A stretch of 64,000 nt of DNA. Origin: an uncultured Gammaproteobacteria bacterium. GTDB lineage: Bacteria; Pseudomonadota; Gammaproteobacteria; Pseudomonadales; Pseudohongiellaceae. How positions within the stretch are numbered: position 1 is the stretch's first letter; each line of letters opens with the position of its first letter. Position numbers and translations under genes: made by a program. The notes beneath the pieces were generated by a model. It was given only the letters and a program-made list of their open reading frames with translations, did not search any database and had not been told where the DNA came from. Below are positions 9,013 to 20,381 of this stretch, piece by piece. The DNA lies in assembly GCA_913048385.1 (NCBI GenBank), contig CAJWVZ010000002.1, forward strand, positions 124,001 through 188,000, in the 5' to 3' direction.

Positions 9013-9843
9013 TCACTGCTTTTGGAAGTTCACAGCCGCTTTCCAGTCGAAATTGAGGTCGGCTACCGCGACAAAACTTGGGTTAAGAAGTGAATCTTTA
9101 GTGTTATAGCGCAGCGGCTTAAAATTCAGATCAAAAATATCCCCACCAGCAGCCGCTAACACCGCATGTGCTGCAGCCGTATCCCATTCTGAAGTCGGCA
9201 TAAATCGGGGATAAAGATCTGCACTTCCCTCAGCAAGTAGGCAAATTTTAAGAGAGCTTCCAATACTCTTTGTTCTCACCGGGCCGATACTTTCTTCAAT
9301 CCTCTTTATAAAATTCTCTAAAAATTGTCCTCTGTGACGACGACTTGCAACAACACGCAAGGGATTTTGACACTGACTAGTCTCAATTTTTTCCGCAGAA
9401 TTTAAGCCATCAAAGCACCAAGCTCCGTCCTCGACGCTACCAAAATACGTTTTCTCAGAACAAGGAACGTGGACAACACCCATAATCGGTATCCCATTAT
9501 CTATAAGTGCGATATTGACAGTGAATTCGCCATTTCGATTAATAAATTCTTTGGTGCCATCCAAAGGATCAATCAGCCAGTAACGACTCCATTTCGATCG
9601 TTCTGTAAATTCATGATAATCCCCTTCCTCTGAAAGACAAGGAATGTCTGGGGTCAAAAGCTTGAGCTTTTGATCTATTAACATGTGAGCACGCAGATCT
9701 GCTTTAGTAATTGGCGAATTGTCTGATTTATACTCAACCGACTGCTCTTCTTCACCCATCGAAGCATAAACCTGAGATATCTCAAGTCCAGCCGCAATAG
9801 CAATTTCAATCAAACTAGATCTTTGAAATTTCACTTCATTCAT
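9013..9843 (-). CDS. cysQ: 3'(2'),5'-bisphosphate nucleotidase CysQ
   Basis: An inositol-monophosphatase-fold enzyme of 276 residues. The metal-binding motifs are in order: SEEGD (71-75), WLIDPLDGTKEF (89-100) and SEWDTAAAHAVLAAAGG near 216. The last motif and DPLDGTKEFI are typical of CysQ. It hydrolyses 3'-phosphoadenosine 5'-phosphate to AMP, clearing the by-product of sulfate assimilation. It is probably cytoplasmic, attached to the inner membrane. It is divergent from yrfG, with 66 bp between the starts. In many gammaproteobacteria cysQ neighbours yrfG and nudE, which fits the position here; nudE itself is not in the window. Confidence 0.94.
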   Translation of the reverse strand: MNEVKFQRSSLIEIAIAAGLEISQVYASMGEEEQSVEYKSDNSPITKADLRAHMLIDQKLKLLTPDIPCLSEEGDYHEFTERSKWSRYWLIDPLDGTKEFINRNGEFTVNIALIDNGIPIMGVVHVPCSEKTYFGSVEDGAWCFDGLNSAEKIETSQCQNPLRVVASRRHRGQFLENFIKRIEESIGPVRTKSIGSSLKICLLAEGSADLYPRFMPTSEWDTAAAHAVLAAAGGDIFDLNFKPLRYNTKDSLLNPSFVAVADLNFDWKAAVNFQKQ

Positions 9844-9909
9844 ATATTCTCCTAACTCTCGATCCCCATACTACACCATCAAGCATTTTGTGACTCAAAG
9901 TAAAAACCT

Positions 9910-10620
9910 ATGTCAGTTACGCAACAACCGGAAACAATTCCTTGGAGCAAGATTAAAACCGTCATATTCGATATGGATGGAACTCTATTGGACTTGCATT
10001 TCGACAACTACTTTTGGCTTAGTCTTCTTCCTAAAAGTTATGCCAATGCAAAAAGCCTCTCTTTTAAACAAGCAAAATCGTTAATTGAGGATATTGCTCA
10101 AAAAAATATTGGATCTCTGAATTGGTACTGTTTAGATTATTGGGAGACCGAACTCGATTACGATCTTCGAACACTAAAGAAAACGATCGTTGAAAAAATT
10201 AAGGTGCGTCCAAACGTCGAACCTTTTTTAAATCAGCTGAATGTATGCGGTAAAGATTTAATTTTGGTTACAAACGCCCATCCCTATAGCTTAAAATTAA
10301 AGATGGACCTTACAGGGATTGCAAATTACTTCACGAAATGCATAAGTTCACATGACCTTGGGCTGGCAAAGGAAAATAGAGGGTTCTGGAAAAAACTAAT
10401 AGCTGTTGAACCATATGACCCTCATCAAACGCTGTTATTTGATGACTCAATCGCCGTTCTAAGACAAGCCAAGAGAGAGGGCATCGAAAATTTATGGGGT
10501 GTACACCAACCTGACAGCCATCAAGCCTCGATACAGCAAGCTGAATTTCCATTAGTAAAAGACTTTATGAAACTTATTCCTCTAAATCGACAAAATATAG
10601 AAATTAAAACGAACAGATGA
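9910..10620 (+). CDS. yrfG: GMP/IMP nucleotidase YrfG (HAD family)
   Basis: The HAD motif I is VIFDMDGTLLDL (D21 nucleophile, D23 acid), motif II is LILVTNAHP, and the C-terminal metal motif is TLLFDDSIAVLRQAKREGI. The lengths and the segment DLHFDNYFWLSLLPK match YrfG, which dephosphorylates purine nucleotides such as GMP and IMP. The ATG at 9910 is in the conserved frame; the overlapping ORF at 9890 is a shadow. Its last four bases (ATGA) overlap the start of hslR, so the two are translationally coupled, as in other gammaproteobacteria. Confidence 0.9.
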   Translation: MSVTQQPETIPWSKIKTVIFDMDGTLLDLHFDNYFWLSLLPKSYANAKSLSFKQAKSLIEDIAQKNIGSLNWYCLDYWETELDYDLRTLKKTIVEKIKVRPNVEPFLNQLNVCGKDLILVTNAHPYSLKLKMDLTGIANYFTKCISSHDLGLAKENRGFWKKLIAVEPYDPHQTLLFDDSIAVLRQAKREGIENLWGVHQPDSHQASIQQAEFPLVKDFMKLIPLNRQNIEIKTNR

Positions 10621-11042
10621 AAAAAAGTTCCGATTCAAAAAAAAATCCGGCTGATCAATTACTCAAAACTCGGGTTAGATTAGACAAATGGTTATGGGCC
10701 GCGCGATTTTATAAAACAAGAAGTATTGCTAAGCAGGCAATAGAGGGCGGGAAGGTACATTGCGATGGGTCACGAGCAAAACCGAGCAAAGAGATTGAAC
10801 TGCACACAAAGATTAAATTGCGACAAGGACATGACGAGAAGACAATTGAGGTAATTAAGCTCATTGATCAAAGAAAAGGTGCTTCCGAAGCTCAAGGACT
10901 TTACTGCGAAACATCGGAAAGCATTGCCATACGAGAAAAATGTGCAGCAGAGCGGAGAGCGCAACCAAGTTTCCACGATCAAAATGGGAAACCCAATAAA
11001 CGAGATCGTCGGCTAATTCATCGATTCAAGCAAATCGAGTGA
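10617..11042 (+). CDS. hslR: Ribosome-associated heat shock protein Hsp15
   Basis: A 141-residue basic protein with an S4 RNA-binding domain at about residues 19-80 (RLDKWLWAARFYKTRSIAKQAIEGGKVHCDG), followed by a lysine- and arginine-rich tail. This is the Hsp15 architecture. The protein binds free 50S subunits that still carry a nascent chain and helps recycle them after heat shock. It overlaps yrfG by ATGA, so the two genes form an operon. No terminator with a T-run follows, so read-through towards gshA is possible. Confidence 0.93.
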   Translation: MKKSSDSKKNPADQLLKTRVRLDKWLWAARFYKTRSIAKQAIEGGKVHCDGSRAKPSKEIELHTKIKLRQGHDEKTIEVIKLIDQRKGASEAQGLYCETSESIAIREKCAAERRAQPSFHDQNGKPNKRDRRLIHRFKQIE

Positions 11043-11168
11043 GGCTCACGGGCTTATCTCATTAGCACCCCTTAACTTTATTTGACATAATGAACTTTAA
11101 ACTGAGGAGAACAAGACTCCGCAAAATCGAAAACCTGAAGACATAAAACTTATGGAAAAGGTAAAGCT

Positions 11169-12749
11169 TTGGGAAACATAAATACGCAAGCTCTTGAAAG
11201 GTACGGCCTGTCCTCTTTTGATTCTGCTTGGGGCGAGGTCGTCAGAGGCATCGAAAAGGAATGCCTCAGGGTCGCAGCCGATTGCTCCCTGTCAAAGAAA
11301 CCTCATCCCGAAGCATTAGGTTCCCCACTGACCAACCCATTTATTACCACTGATTTTTCTGAAGCCTTGTTAGAATTTATTACCCCTATTTATTCTAACA
11401 TCGACGAATGCCTAGAAATGCTCGATCTAATTCATTGTTTTTCCGCTCAGAATATAGAGCAAAATGAAACCCTGTGGTCAACCAGCATGCCATGCCCTTT
11501 AGGTCTTAGCTCAGAAATCCCCATTGCGAACTATGGTAATTCAAACAATGGTCTGCTTAAAACGCTATATCGAAAAGGTTTAAGCAATAGGTATGGCAGT
11601 ATCATGCAGACCGTCGCGGGTATTCACTACAACTTTTCAATGCCGGAGAGCTTTTGGTTACCGTTCCAAACTCAGCGGGGAGAAAAGGGCAGTCTTCAAG
11701 ACTTCAAAACAAAAAGTTACCTAAACTTAATCCGTAATTTTCATCGCTTTTCTTGGTTGTTAATATATCTCTTTGGAGCGTCACCTGCAGCTGACAGAAC
11801 GTTCGTGCAGAGTCGACAAAATACGTTGGAGACTTTTGACAAAGATACTGTTTTTCTCCCGTTTGCGACCTGTCTTCGGATGGGTCGACTCGGCTATAAA
11901 AGCGAAGCTCAGCAATCGCTTTTTATTTGTTACAACGATCTGCAAAGTTACGTCGATTGCTTAAAGGGAGCAATGAAGACTCCATATCCCGCTTATCAAG
12001 AGATAAGCCAAGAATCAAACGGCAACCATGGTCAGATCAATACCAATCTATTGCAGTTAGAGAATGAATTTTACAGTAGCATTCGCCCGAAACGAAACAC
12101 AACTAATGATCGCAGGCCGCTGGAAGCTTTGCTAAAAGAAGGCATCGAATACATCGAAATCCGATCGCTTGATCTTAACCCATACCTACCCCTAGGCATC
12201 GACGCGGAACAGTGTCGATTTTTAGATACGTTTCTACTACACTGCCTCCTCACAGATAGTCCAGAATGTAACGCTGATGAATTTTTTGAGGTCAGCGCTA
12301 ATGTAACAAAAGTAGTCGAAAGGGGCCGGTCGCCTGGACTAAATCTTATGCAACAAGGGACGGAAAAATCTTTGAGCACGTGGTCTAAAGAGCTTTTGAA
12401 TGATATGCGATATGCTGCGTCATTACTTGAAAAAAGCGATCATAAAGATCGCTATGATTTAGCTATACAGGTGCAGCTACAAAAAATTGATAAACCCGAA
12501 CTTACACCATCAGGAAAAATGATGTCGCAAATTAAACAGTCACAACAATCTTTTACAGAGATTGCTCATCAGCAATCAAAGACACATACCTCTTATTTCT
12601 TAAACAAAACTATCGATTCTGGTAAGTACGAAGAAATGAAAGTAGCCGCTGTGACCTCTATTTCGAAACAAAAACAGATTGAAGCCCTTGCTCAACCCCA
12701 TTTTGACGATTTTTTAAATCAGTGGAATGCTCATCTAGAGGCGCCTTAG
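11169..12749 (+). CDS. gshA: Glutamate-cysteine ligase
   Basis: The product (526 residues) aligns from its first residues with proteobacterial type-I GshA: GIEKECLRV, HPEALGSPLTNPFITTDFSEALLEFITP, GIHYNFS and YIEIRSLDLNP are all diagnostic. It makes gamma-glutamylcysteine, the first step of glutathione synthesis; gshB for the second step is at 45.8 kb. The start is TTG at 11169, preceded by GGAAAAGG at a suitable distance. The nearby ATG at 11152 is out of frame. The gene is followed within about 60 bp by dsbB. Confidence 0.95.
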   Translation: MGNINTQALERYGLSSFDSAWGEVVRGIEKECLRVAADCSLSKKPHPEALGSPLTNPFITTDFSEALLEFITPIYSNIDECLEMLDLIHCFSAQNIEQNETLWSTSMPCPLGLSSEIPIANYGNSNNGLLKTLYRKGLSNRYGSIMQTVAGIHYNFSMPESFWLPFQTQRGEKGSLQDFKTKSYLNLIRNFHRFSWLLIYLFGASPAADRTFVQSRQNTLETFDKDTVFLPFATCLRMGRLGYKSEAQQSLFICYNDLQSYVDCLKGAMKTPYPAYQEISQESNGNHGQINTNLLQLENEFYSSIRPKRNTTNDRRPLEALLKEGIEYIEIRSLDLNPYLPLGIDAEQCRFLDTFLLHCLLTDSPECNADEFFEVSANVTKVVERGRSPGLNLMQQGTEKSLSTWSKELLNDMRYAASLLEKSDHKDRYDLAIQVQLQKIDKPELTPSGKMMSQIKQSQQSFTEIAHQQSKTHTSYFLNKTIDSGKYEEMKVAAVTSISKQKQIEALAQPHFDDFLNQWNAHLEAP

Positions 12750-12811
12750 GACTATGCGTATGCCTACATCAAAAACCGTTGATAAAAAATTCAGCCAAAA
12801 AGGAGACTAGG

Positions 12812-13318
12812 GTGGCGATTTCTTTTCCGAGTAATAGAGTAATTAACATCGGTATATTCACCGGCACTTTAGTTACGATCGCCATCGTATTGTATATGGA
12901 GCATGTGATGCTCCTATCGCCTTGCGGACTGTGCATTACTCAAAGAGTTTTTGTAATTCTGTGCGGTTTAACTTGCGGTATTGCGGCTATTCATAACCCA
13001 AGTTTTTCAACTCAGAGATTATATTCATTCAGTGCAGCTTCATTTTGTGTGCTCGGAAGTTACTTTTCCATCAGGCAAATATGGCTTCAAAACCTTCCGG
13101 AAGACCAAGTGCCCGCATGCGGCCCCGGCCTGACTTACATATACCAAAACTTTCCAATGATTGAGATGTTTAACTTCCTCTTAAAAGGTGATGGCAACTG
13201 TGCAGAAGTTGTATTCCGTTTTCTTGGCATCTTTACAATTCCACAAATGGCTCTGATCGCATTTTTTTTCCTTTTCTCAACATGCGTTTTCACAGCTTTA
13301 AGAAGTGCAAGTAGGTGA
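12812..13318 (+). CDS. dsbB: Disulfide bond formation protein DsbB
   Basis: A four-helix inner-membrane protein of 168 residues. It has the two essential cysteine pairs: C38-G-L-C41 after the first helix, and C103 (PACGPG) with C130 (GNCAEV) in the second periplasmic loop. It re-oxidises DsbA and passes electrons to quinone. The track's start at 12722 adds a 30-residue non-membrane leader. I prefer GTG at 12812, which has AAAAGGAG a few bases upstream and matches the length of E. coli DsbB. It lies just after gshA and converges on the FAD oxidoreductase fusion gene, 16 bp away. No dsbA is in the window. Confidence 0.9.
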   Translation: MAISFPSNRVINIGIFTGTLVTIAIVLYMEHVMLLSPCGLCITQRVFVILCGLTCGIAAIHNPSFSTQRLYSFSAASFCVLGSYFSIRQIWLQNLPEDQVPACGPGLTYIYQNFPMIEMFNFLLKGDGNCAEVVFRFLGIFTIPQMALIAFFFLFSTCVFTALRSASR

Positions 13319-13334
13319 TGAAAAACTACCGCTA

Positions 13335-15488
13335 TCACCCTCGCCGAATTTTCAGAAAATAAACTAAGATAATTCGTAAGTATTTGGATATATTTTGGCT
13401 CCGCCAACTGCTCGCTAGTAACCTATTACTCTCACTAACGGTTGGATAAATGTGATTGACTTGGGACAAACTTTTAAGACCCATTCGGTGGGTCATTGCG
13501 AAAACAAATTCCGCAATCTGTTCGCTTGCATGATGCCCAACTATAGTGACTCCTAAAATTTCATCTGTTTTTTCAGCAGTGAGTACCGTAACAAAACCGA
13601 ATGCCTCACCTTCGGCCAACAGACGATCGTTCTTAGTCAAATCATAGCTGCTCACATCAAAAGCAATCCCTGCCGCCCTCGCGTCGCGTTCACAGAGCCC
13701 GACTCGAGCAATTTGCGGATCGGTAAATATAGCGTAAGGTACAGCTCTATAATCTGCAGCTAGCCTCCACACCCCTTCGATAATTGAATTTGTTGCTGCG
13801 TAAAACCCTTGATAAGAAGCCATGTTTGTATGCTGATATGGACCCACAACATCACCAACTGCAAAAATATTTGGAAAATTAGTCTGAAGATACGCATTTA
13901 CCGCTATTCCACCACTTTGTGAAATCTTAACGCCAATTTCTTCGAGCCCAAAATTCTCAACGTTTGGACTCCGCCCAGTGGCATATAACACTTGGTCGAA
14001 GGCAATCTTAAGAATTGTCCCATCCGAAAGTCGCTGCACAATTGCAAATTTTTGTTTTCCATTTTTTTTAAACTCTAAGAGCCGATGACCAACTAATACG
14101 TCAACCCCAATCTCCTTGAATTTTTCTTGAATTGCGAGTGAAACTTCGTCATCTTCTTTGGATAACAATCGGTCAGCTAATTCTATTTGAATTACGTTAG
14201 AACCAAAATTTTGAAAAGCTTGGGCCAACTCACAGCCCATTGCTCCCCCGCCTATGATCAGAAATCGATTCGGCAACCGATCGATAGACCAAATAGTTTC
14301 TGAAGTAAGAAAGCTAACTTCAGACGACCCCTCTATTTCCGGTATACATGGTCTTGAGCCAGTCGCTACAACAATAGACCTTGTTGTGATTTCTTTATTA
14401 TCTATTTGGACCATAAAAGGAGTTTTAATAGTTGCCGTTCCTTTTAAGCAATCAACTCCGAGTGATCGATAACGCTCAGAGGAATCGTGTGGCTCAATTT
14501 TCTTAATGATCTCTCTTGTTCGCTGCATTACACTCGGAAAGCTAATACTTCCTTGCGCCTCAATAATGCCAAACTCCGACGCGCGTCTAAGGTAAGACAT
14601 TATTTTACTGCTGCGGATTATCGATTTACTGGGTACGCATCCGGTGTATAGGCATTCGCCACCCTGTTTGTCCTTTTCTATAAGAATAACCTTAGCCTTC
14701 GCATTGGCTGCAACAAGGGAAGTTACAAGACCACCAGCCCCTCCGCCGATCACAATCAAGTCAGCATCGTAAGACAAAGGCCTCGAATAAAGGCGATAAA
14801 TACGATTTTTTTGACACATAGCCACAATCCATCGACTGAGTAGCGGAAGAACTCCTAGGAAAGTAATAGAGAGCAATGATCTTGTACTTAGCAAATCAGA
14901 CGTCGACGTAATATGCGCTAATCCTGACCCCGCGCTAACGTACACAGCAGAACTAATCGCCATTCCTAATTGACTTATAAAATAAAATTTTTTAAGAGAA
15001 ATTTTTGTTAATCCCATTAGGAGATTCACAAGAAAAAAAGGGAAGAATGGGATCATTCGGAGACTAAAAAGATAAAAATCTTGATCTTTTTCAATAGACC
15101 TCATAAAAGATGATAAATGAATTTTAAATCGTTTTCGTATCCAATCATGCAATAAAAATCTTGAAATAGAAAAAGCAACCGTGGCTCCAATAGTGCTTGC
15201 AAAAGACGCCAGTAAAAACCCTTTAAGGAAGCCAAATATCGCACCACCAAGCAACGTCATTACCAACACTCCTGGGATCGACAACGCTGCAACCAAAACA
15301 TATAAGACAAAAAATAACGTTGCAGCAAGAAAAGAATTTTTTGCTTCAAACTGCTCAAGATATCGGTATCTTGTCTTGACATACTCAAGATCAAAATATG
15401 AAGCCATGTCAAACGAAATGTAAGCCCCAATTATTCCAAAAATTAAAACCCAAAAAATAAAATTTTTTCTAGTCAACTTAGATTCCAT
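13335..15488 (-). CDS. TVP38/TMEM64 membrane domain fused to FAD-dependent disulfide oxidoreductase
   Basis: This 717-residue protein has two parts. Residues 1-230 form a multi-helix VTT (SNARE-associated/DedA-like) domain with the conserved GAIFGFLKGFLLASFASTIGATVAF and RMIPFFPFFLVNL segments. From about 240 a complete class I pyridine-nucleotide disulfide oxidoreductase follows: FAD motif VIGGGAGGL, redox pair CLYTGCVPSKS, NAD(P) motif IIGGGAMGCELA, ATGRSPN, a second FAD motif FAVGDV, and the C-terminal HIYPTVSESNR with the catalytic-type histidine. The architecture is known in databases as a bifunctional protein without a firm role. It resembles mercuric reductase and Lpd in the soluble half, but no MerR or mercury genes are nearby. 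It may feed electrons into or across the inner membrane. Confidence 0.9.
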   Translation of the reverse strand: MESKLTRKNFIFWVLIFGIIGAYISFDMASYFDLEYVKTRYRYLEQFEAKNSFLAATLFFVLYVLVAALSIPGVLVMTLLGGAIFGFLKGFLLASFASTIGATVAFSISRFLLHDWIRKRFKIHLSSFMRSIEKDQDFYLFSLRMIPFFPFFLVNLLMGLTKISLKKFYFISQLGMAISSAVYVSAGSGLAHITSTSDLLSTRSLLSITFLGVLPLLSRWIVAMCQKNRIYRLYSRPLSYDADLIVIGGGAGGLVTSLVAANAKAKVILIEKDKQGGECLYTGCVPSKSIIRSSKIMSYLRRASEFGIIEAQGSISFPSVMQRTREIIKKIEPHDSSERYRSLGVDCLKGTATIKTPFMVQIDNKEITTRSIVVATGSRPCIPEIEGSSEVSFLTSETIWSIDRLPNRFLIIGGGAMGCELAQAFQNFGSNVIQIELADRLLSKEDDEVSLAIQEKFKEIGVDVLVGHRLLEFKKNGKQKFAIVQRLSDGTILKIAFDQVLYATGRSPNVENFGLEEIGVKISQSGGIAVNAYLQTNFPNIFAVGDVVGPYQHTNMASYQGFYAATNSIIEGVWRLAADYRAVPYAIFTDPQIARVGLCERDARAAGIAFDVSSYDLTKNDRLLAEGEAFGFVTVLTAEKTDEILGVTIVGHHASEQIAEFVFAMTHRMGLKSLSQVNHIYPTVSESNRLLASSWRSQNISKYLRIILVYFLKIRRG

Positions 15489-15661
15489 TTATCAGCTTAT
15501 TGATTCAAACGTCTAATTTCGAGTGCTATAGCAAGCGCGCCGGTATAAGATAACTAATATGCTTATTTGACCCGCTTACGATAGCTGATCTTAAAACAGA
15601 ATCAGACGATAGTTGTTTTCTTAACAAGTAAGGTATTATGTATCAATGTTAGGTAAATTAA

Positions 15662-16690
<1,029 letters not shown>

Positions 16691-16742
16691 TAAAAACAAT
16701 TAATGCGGAACTCTTGAATCCGCGAAAATTCTCATTATGATA

Positions 16743-16765
16743 GGTCGTGCAATTCAGGCACGACC
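16743..16765 (+). other. Small inverted repeat in the hemB-trxA spacer
   Basis: GGTCGTGC and GCACGACC are separated by 7 nt, giving an 8-bp perfect stem in the 5' leader of trxA. There is no T-run after it, so it is not a simple terminator. A stem of this size is expected by chance several times in a window this long, so a regulatory role is only a possibility. Confidence 0.3.
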
Positions 16766-16823
16766 AGTTTCGAAAGCCGGGACTTTTCCTACGCCTCAAC
16801 TAATACAAGAAAAGGGTTTGATT

Positions 16824-17150
16824 ATGAGCGAAGCAATCGTGCACACCTCCGATGACAATTTCGAACAGGATGTGCTGAACGCGGATGGTCCGGTGCTCGT
16901 TGATTTCTGGGCAGAATGGTGCGGCCCATGCAAGATGATTGCTCCAATACTTGAAGAAATTGCCTCAGACTATGGCGATAAAATCAAAATTTGCAAAATA
17001 GACGTAGACGCAAATACCGATACAGCACCAAAATTCGGAATTCGCGGTATTCCAACGTTAATAATTTTCAATAACGGAGAGGTTGCGGGTACGAAGGTCG
17101 GCGCTTTATCAAAATCTCAATTATCAGCATTTATTGACAGCGTAATATAA
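16824..17150 (+). CDS. trxA: Thioredoxin 1
   Basis: The active site WCGPCK sits at the usual place, and the fold motifs [35 protein letters not shown] and the cis-proline are complete. I use the ATG at 16824, giving 108 residues like E. coli TrxA. The track's 29-residue N-terminal extension is not conserved in the family. AAAAGGG lies just upstream of the chosen start. Thioredoxin reduces protein disulfides in the cytoplasm using thioredoxin reductase, which is not in the window. The order trxA-rho is the classic one in gammaproteobacteria. Confidence 0.97.
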   Translation: MSEAIVHTSDDNFEQDVLNADGPVLVDFWAEWCGPCKMIAPILEEIASDYGDKIKICKIDVDANTDTAPKFGIRGIPTLIIFNNGEVAGTKVGALSKSQLSAFIDSVI

Positions 17151-17533
17151 TTTGCGTTTAAATGTGGTCGTCGCTATCATCGTAGTTGTCAGAAGTTTTG
17201 AAGAATTCGTCGTTCTAAAGAATGGTTTACGATTTCCTGACGTCATCGCCAGAATATCCGTTCGACATTTCCGGTGTTTCAATACAAACCAATTTTGGGT
17301 TGTGTAGCAGAACAGAAAAGCGAATTTTGATGCGTTGGTATGTATTTGAAACACCCTCAAGCAAGCACGAACGTAAGCTAATAAGCGAGTTATTATAGAG
17401 CATCATTATCTAACTAAAGTAGATTGATTAGGTTATTTTTAACAGTTCTTCCCCAATTTTTACCAACCAACTCTGTACCCTCCTCATAAACACCAAAGAC
17501 ATAGTCTGTAACCCAAAATAAAGAAGTAAAAAA
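17151..17533 (+). other. Non-coding trxA-rho spacer, probable rho leader
   Basis: 383 bp without a credible gene; the minus ORF at 17124-17360 shows no family resemblance. In E. coli the corresponding region holds a long rho leader used in autoregulation by early Rho termination. The last 100 bases here have cytosine-containing, poorly structured stretches (TTCCCC, ACCAACCAAC), which would suit Rho loading. I see no strong hairpin and no T-run terminator. The role as rho leader is inferred from position. Confidence 0.4.
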
Positions 17534-18793
17534 ATGAATCTGACCGAATTAAAGCAAAAACCCATCGCTCAACTTACTCAAACAGCACAAGACATGGGTG
17601 TAGAAAACGTTTCTCGAACACGAAAGCAAGATATTATCTTCGCAATTTTAAAAAAGCATGCAAAAAACGGAGAGGATATTTCGGGCGACGGAGTCCTCGA
17701 GATACTCCAAGACGGCTTTGGCTTTCTTCGTTCTGCAGACTCCTCTTATTTAGCAGGACCCGACGATATCTATGTTTCGCCAAGCCAGATAAGGAGATTT
17801 AATCTTCGTACAGGAGACACAGTTACTGGGAAAATTCGTCCGCCCAAGGATGGCGAGAGATATTTCGCTCTGCTGAAGGTTCATGAGATAAATTTTTCCA
17901 GCACAGAAAATAGTAAAAGCAAAATTCTTTATGAGAACTTAACCCCCTTGTTTCCGCAAGATCGTCTCACTCTGCAAGTAGGTAATGGAAGCACAGAAGA
18001 CTTAAGCGCAAGGGTTATAGAGCTCTGTGCACCCATCGGGAAAGGTCAACGCGGGCTTATCGTATCTCCCCCGAAAGCCGGCAAAACACTTATTTTGCAG
18101 AACATCGCTCAATCAATCGTAAAAAATAACCCAGAGTGCAGACTCATTGTGCTACTTATAGATGAGCGACCGGAAGAAGTTACCGAGATGCAACGATCGG
18201 TAAGAGGTGAAGTCGTTGCAAGCACATTTGATGAACCGCCATCACGGCATGTCCAAGTAGCGGAAATGGTCATTGAGAAAGCAAAGCGATTAGTCGAACA
18301 TAAAGAAGACGTAGTTATCTTACTTGACTCTATGACTCGTTTAGCCCGCGCTTATAACACAATCATTCCCTCCTCAGGGAAAGTTCTAACAGGAGGCGTC
18401 GATGCTCATGCATTAGAGAGACCCAAAAGGTTTTTTGGTGCCGCACGAAATCTCGAAGAAGGCGGGAGCCTCACCATTATTGCGACCGCACTTATCGAAA
18501 CCGGATCCAAAATGGACGAAGTGATTTACGAAGAGTTTAAAGGTACTGGCAACATGGAATTGCTCCTAGATCGAAAAATTGCGGAAAAAAGGGTTTATCC
18601 AGCAATTAATGTACGTCGATCTGGAACACGCCGTGAAGAACTTATAACTAGCGAGGAAGAATTGCAACGAATGTGGATTTTAAGAAAGCTTTTGACTTCT
18701 ATGGAGGATGTTCAGGCGACAGAGTTTATACTGGACAAATTAAAAGATACAAAAACCAATGAAGATTTTTTTAATTCAATGAAAAGGAAATAA
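17534..18793 (+). CDS. rho: Transcription termination factor Rho
   Basis: A complete 419-residue Rho. It has the N-terminal helical and cold-shock-like RNA-binding domain ([27 protein letters not shown]), then the RecA-like motor with Walker A PPKAGKT at about 179-185, Walker [17 protein letters not shown] and the [11 protein letters not shown] region. It lacks the long N-terminal insertions seen in some phyla. It is a hexameric ATP-driven helicase that ends transcription of untranslated RNA. The start is ATG 17534 behind AAAGAAG. Confidence 0.98.
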   Translation: MNLTELKQKPIAQLTQTAQDMGVENVSRTRKQDIIFAILKKHAKNGEDISGDGVLEILQDGFGFLRSADSSYLAGPDDIYVSPSQIRRFNLRTGDTVTGKIRPPKDGERYFALLKVHEINFSSTENSKSKILYENLTPLFPQDRLTLQVGNGSTEDLSARVIELCAPIGKGQRGLIVSPPKAGKTLILQNIAQSIVKNNPECRLIVLLIDERPEEVTEMQRSVRGEVVASTFDEPPSRHVQVAEMVIEKAKRLVEHKEDVVILLDSMTRLARAYNTIIPSSGKVLTGGVDAHALERPKRFFGAARNLEEGGSLTIIATALIETGSKMDEVIYEEFKGTGNMELLLDRKIAEKRVYPAINVRRSGTRREELITSEEELQRMWILRKLLTSMEDVQATEFILDKLKDTKTNEDFFNSMKRK

Positions 18794-18897
18794 CTTAACT
18801 GAGATATATGAAAATAGCTACGCAAGCCCTCATATTTTTAACATACGAATTTCTTCCTCAACCATGATTTTTCCCTCTTTCCAAAGATCTGAATCCT

Positions 18898-20364
18898 ATG
18901 GCCTTTAAAGATTTACGTGAATTCATAAACCTCTTAGAGCAAAAGGGAGAACTGATAAGAATCACGGCTGAAGTTGATCCTGTTTTAGAAATTACCGAAG
19001 TCGCTGACAGAACTCTCCGAAGCAATGGCCCGGCACTGCTGTTTGAAAATCCAAAAGGTCATTCGATACCTCTCCTAGCCAATTTATTTGGTAACACTAA
19101 AAGAATTGCTCTTGCTATGGGTCAAGAGGACATATCGGGATTGAGGGATATTGGGAAACTTCTTGCTTTCTTAAAAGAACCATCGCCGCCCGCCGGCTGG
19201 AAAGACCTCTGGCAAAACTTACCAAACTATAAAAATGTTTTAAACATGCCAGCGCGGATTTTAAAGAATGCTCCCTGCCAAGAGGTTATCATTCAATCTG
19301 CCGACGTAAACCTTAACGCTTTACCGATACAAACTTGTTGGCCAGGCGATATTGCACCGTTAATTACGTGGCCTTTAGTCATTACAAAGGGGCCGGAAAA
19401 AACACGCCAAAACCTGGGCATCTATCGGATGCAATTACTTGGGAAAAATAAACTAATAATGCGCTGGCTTTCTCATCGCGGCGGCGCCCTCGATTTTCGA
19501 GATTGGCAACAGATACACCCCCAAGAAAAATTCCCAATTTCAATAGCGCTTGGAGCGGATCCTGCAACGACCTTGGCTACAGTAACACCCGTGCCCGATA
19601 CTCTCTCCGAGTATGCTTTTGCGGGTTTGCTTCGCGGCAGCAAAACAGAAGTTGTAAAATCGCTCACCAATGACTTGCAGGTTCCGGCGACGGCCGAATT
19701 TATACTAGAGGGGTATCTCGAGCCTAACGAAATTGCTCCCGAAGGACCCTTTGGCGATCACACCGGGTATTACAACGAGGTTGATAACTTCCCGGTTTTT
19801 ACAGTGACATGCATAACTCATCGCCAAGATCCAATTTATCATAGTACATATACCGGCAGACCTCCGGACGAACCTGCTATGCTGGGAGTCGCTCTTAATG
19901 AAGTTTTTGTACCATTGCTCCAGAAACAATTCCCAGAGATACAAGATTTTTATCTACCGCCAGAGGGATGTTCTTATCGTATGGCAATCGTGAGCATAAG
20001 GAAACAATATCCAGGACATGCCAAAAGAGTCATGATGGGCATTTGGAGTTTTTTACGACAATTTATGTACACCAAATTTATTGTGGTTGTAGACGATGAT
20101 GTAGACATACGAACTTGGGAAGACGTTATCTGGGCCATAACGACACGAATGGATCCCTCAAGAGATACATCCATTGTTGAAAACACACCTATTGATTATT
20201 TAGATTTTGCTTCTCCTGTTTCAGGTCTTGGTTCAAAAATGGGTTTGGATGCGACAAACAAGATGCCCGGAGAAAGTAATCGAGAATGGGGAAAACCAAT
20301 TTCGATGACTCCTGAAGTAAAAGCCAGAATCGATAATCTTTGGGAAGATCTTGGAATTAATTAA
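18898..20364 (+). CDS. ubiD: 4-hydroxy-3-polyprenylbenzoate decarboxylase UbiD
   Basis: The 488-residue product shows the UbiD signature segments [46 protein letters not shown] and [12 protein letters not shown]. It uses prenylated FMN, made by UbiX, to decarboxylate the ubiquinone precursor. No ubiX is in the window. The gene follows rho after 104 bp, an order also found in Pseudomonas. It ends 17 bp from the convergent hemY. Confidence 0.96.
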   Translation: MAFKDLREFINLLEQKGELIRITAEVDPVLEITEVADRTLRSNGPALLFENPKGHSIPLLANLFGNTKRIALAMGQEDISGLRDIGKLLAFLKEPSPPAGWKDLWQNLPNYKNVLNMPARILKNAPCQEVIIQSADVNLNALPIQTCWPGDIAPLITWPLVITKGPEKTRQNLGIYRMQLLGKNKLIMRWLSHRGGALDFRDWQQIHPQEKFPISIALGADPATTLATVTPVPDTLSEYAFAGLLRGSKTEVVKSLTNDLQVPATAEFILEGYLEPNEIAPEGPFGDHTGYYNEVDNFPVFTVTCITHRQDPIYHSTYTGRPPDEPAMLGVALNEVFVPLLQKQFPEIQDFYLPPEGCSYRMAIVSIRKQYPGHAKRVMMGIWSFLRQFMYTKFIVVVDDDVDIRTWEDVIWAITTRMDPSRDTSIVENTPIDYLDFASPVSGLGSKMGLDATNKMPGESNREWGKPISMTPEVKARIDNLWEDLGIN

Positions 20365-20381
20365 TGAATACCGAAAAATGA

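Noticed and set aside
13335-15488. Reading the FAD fusion as a mercuric reductase
   Set aside because: There is no heavy-metal-associated N-terminal domain, no C-terminal vicinal cysteine pair and no mer gene nearby.
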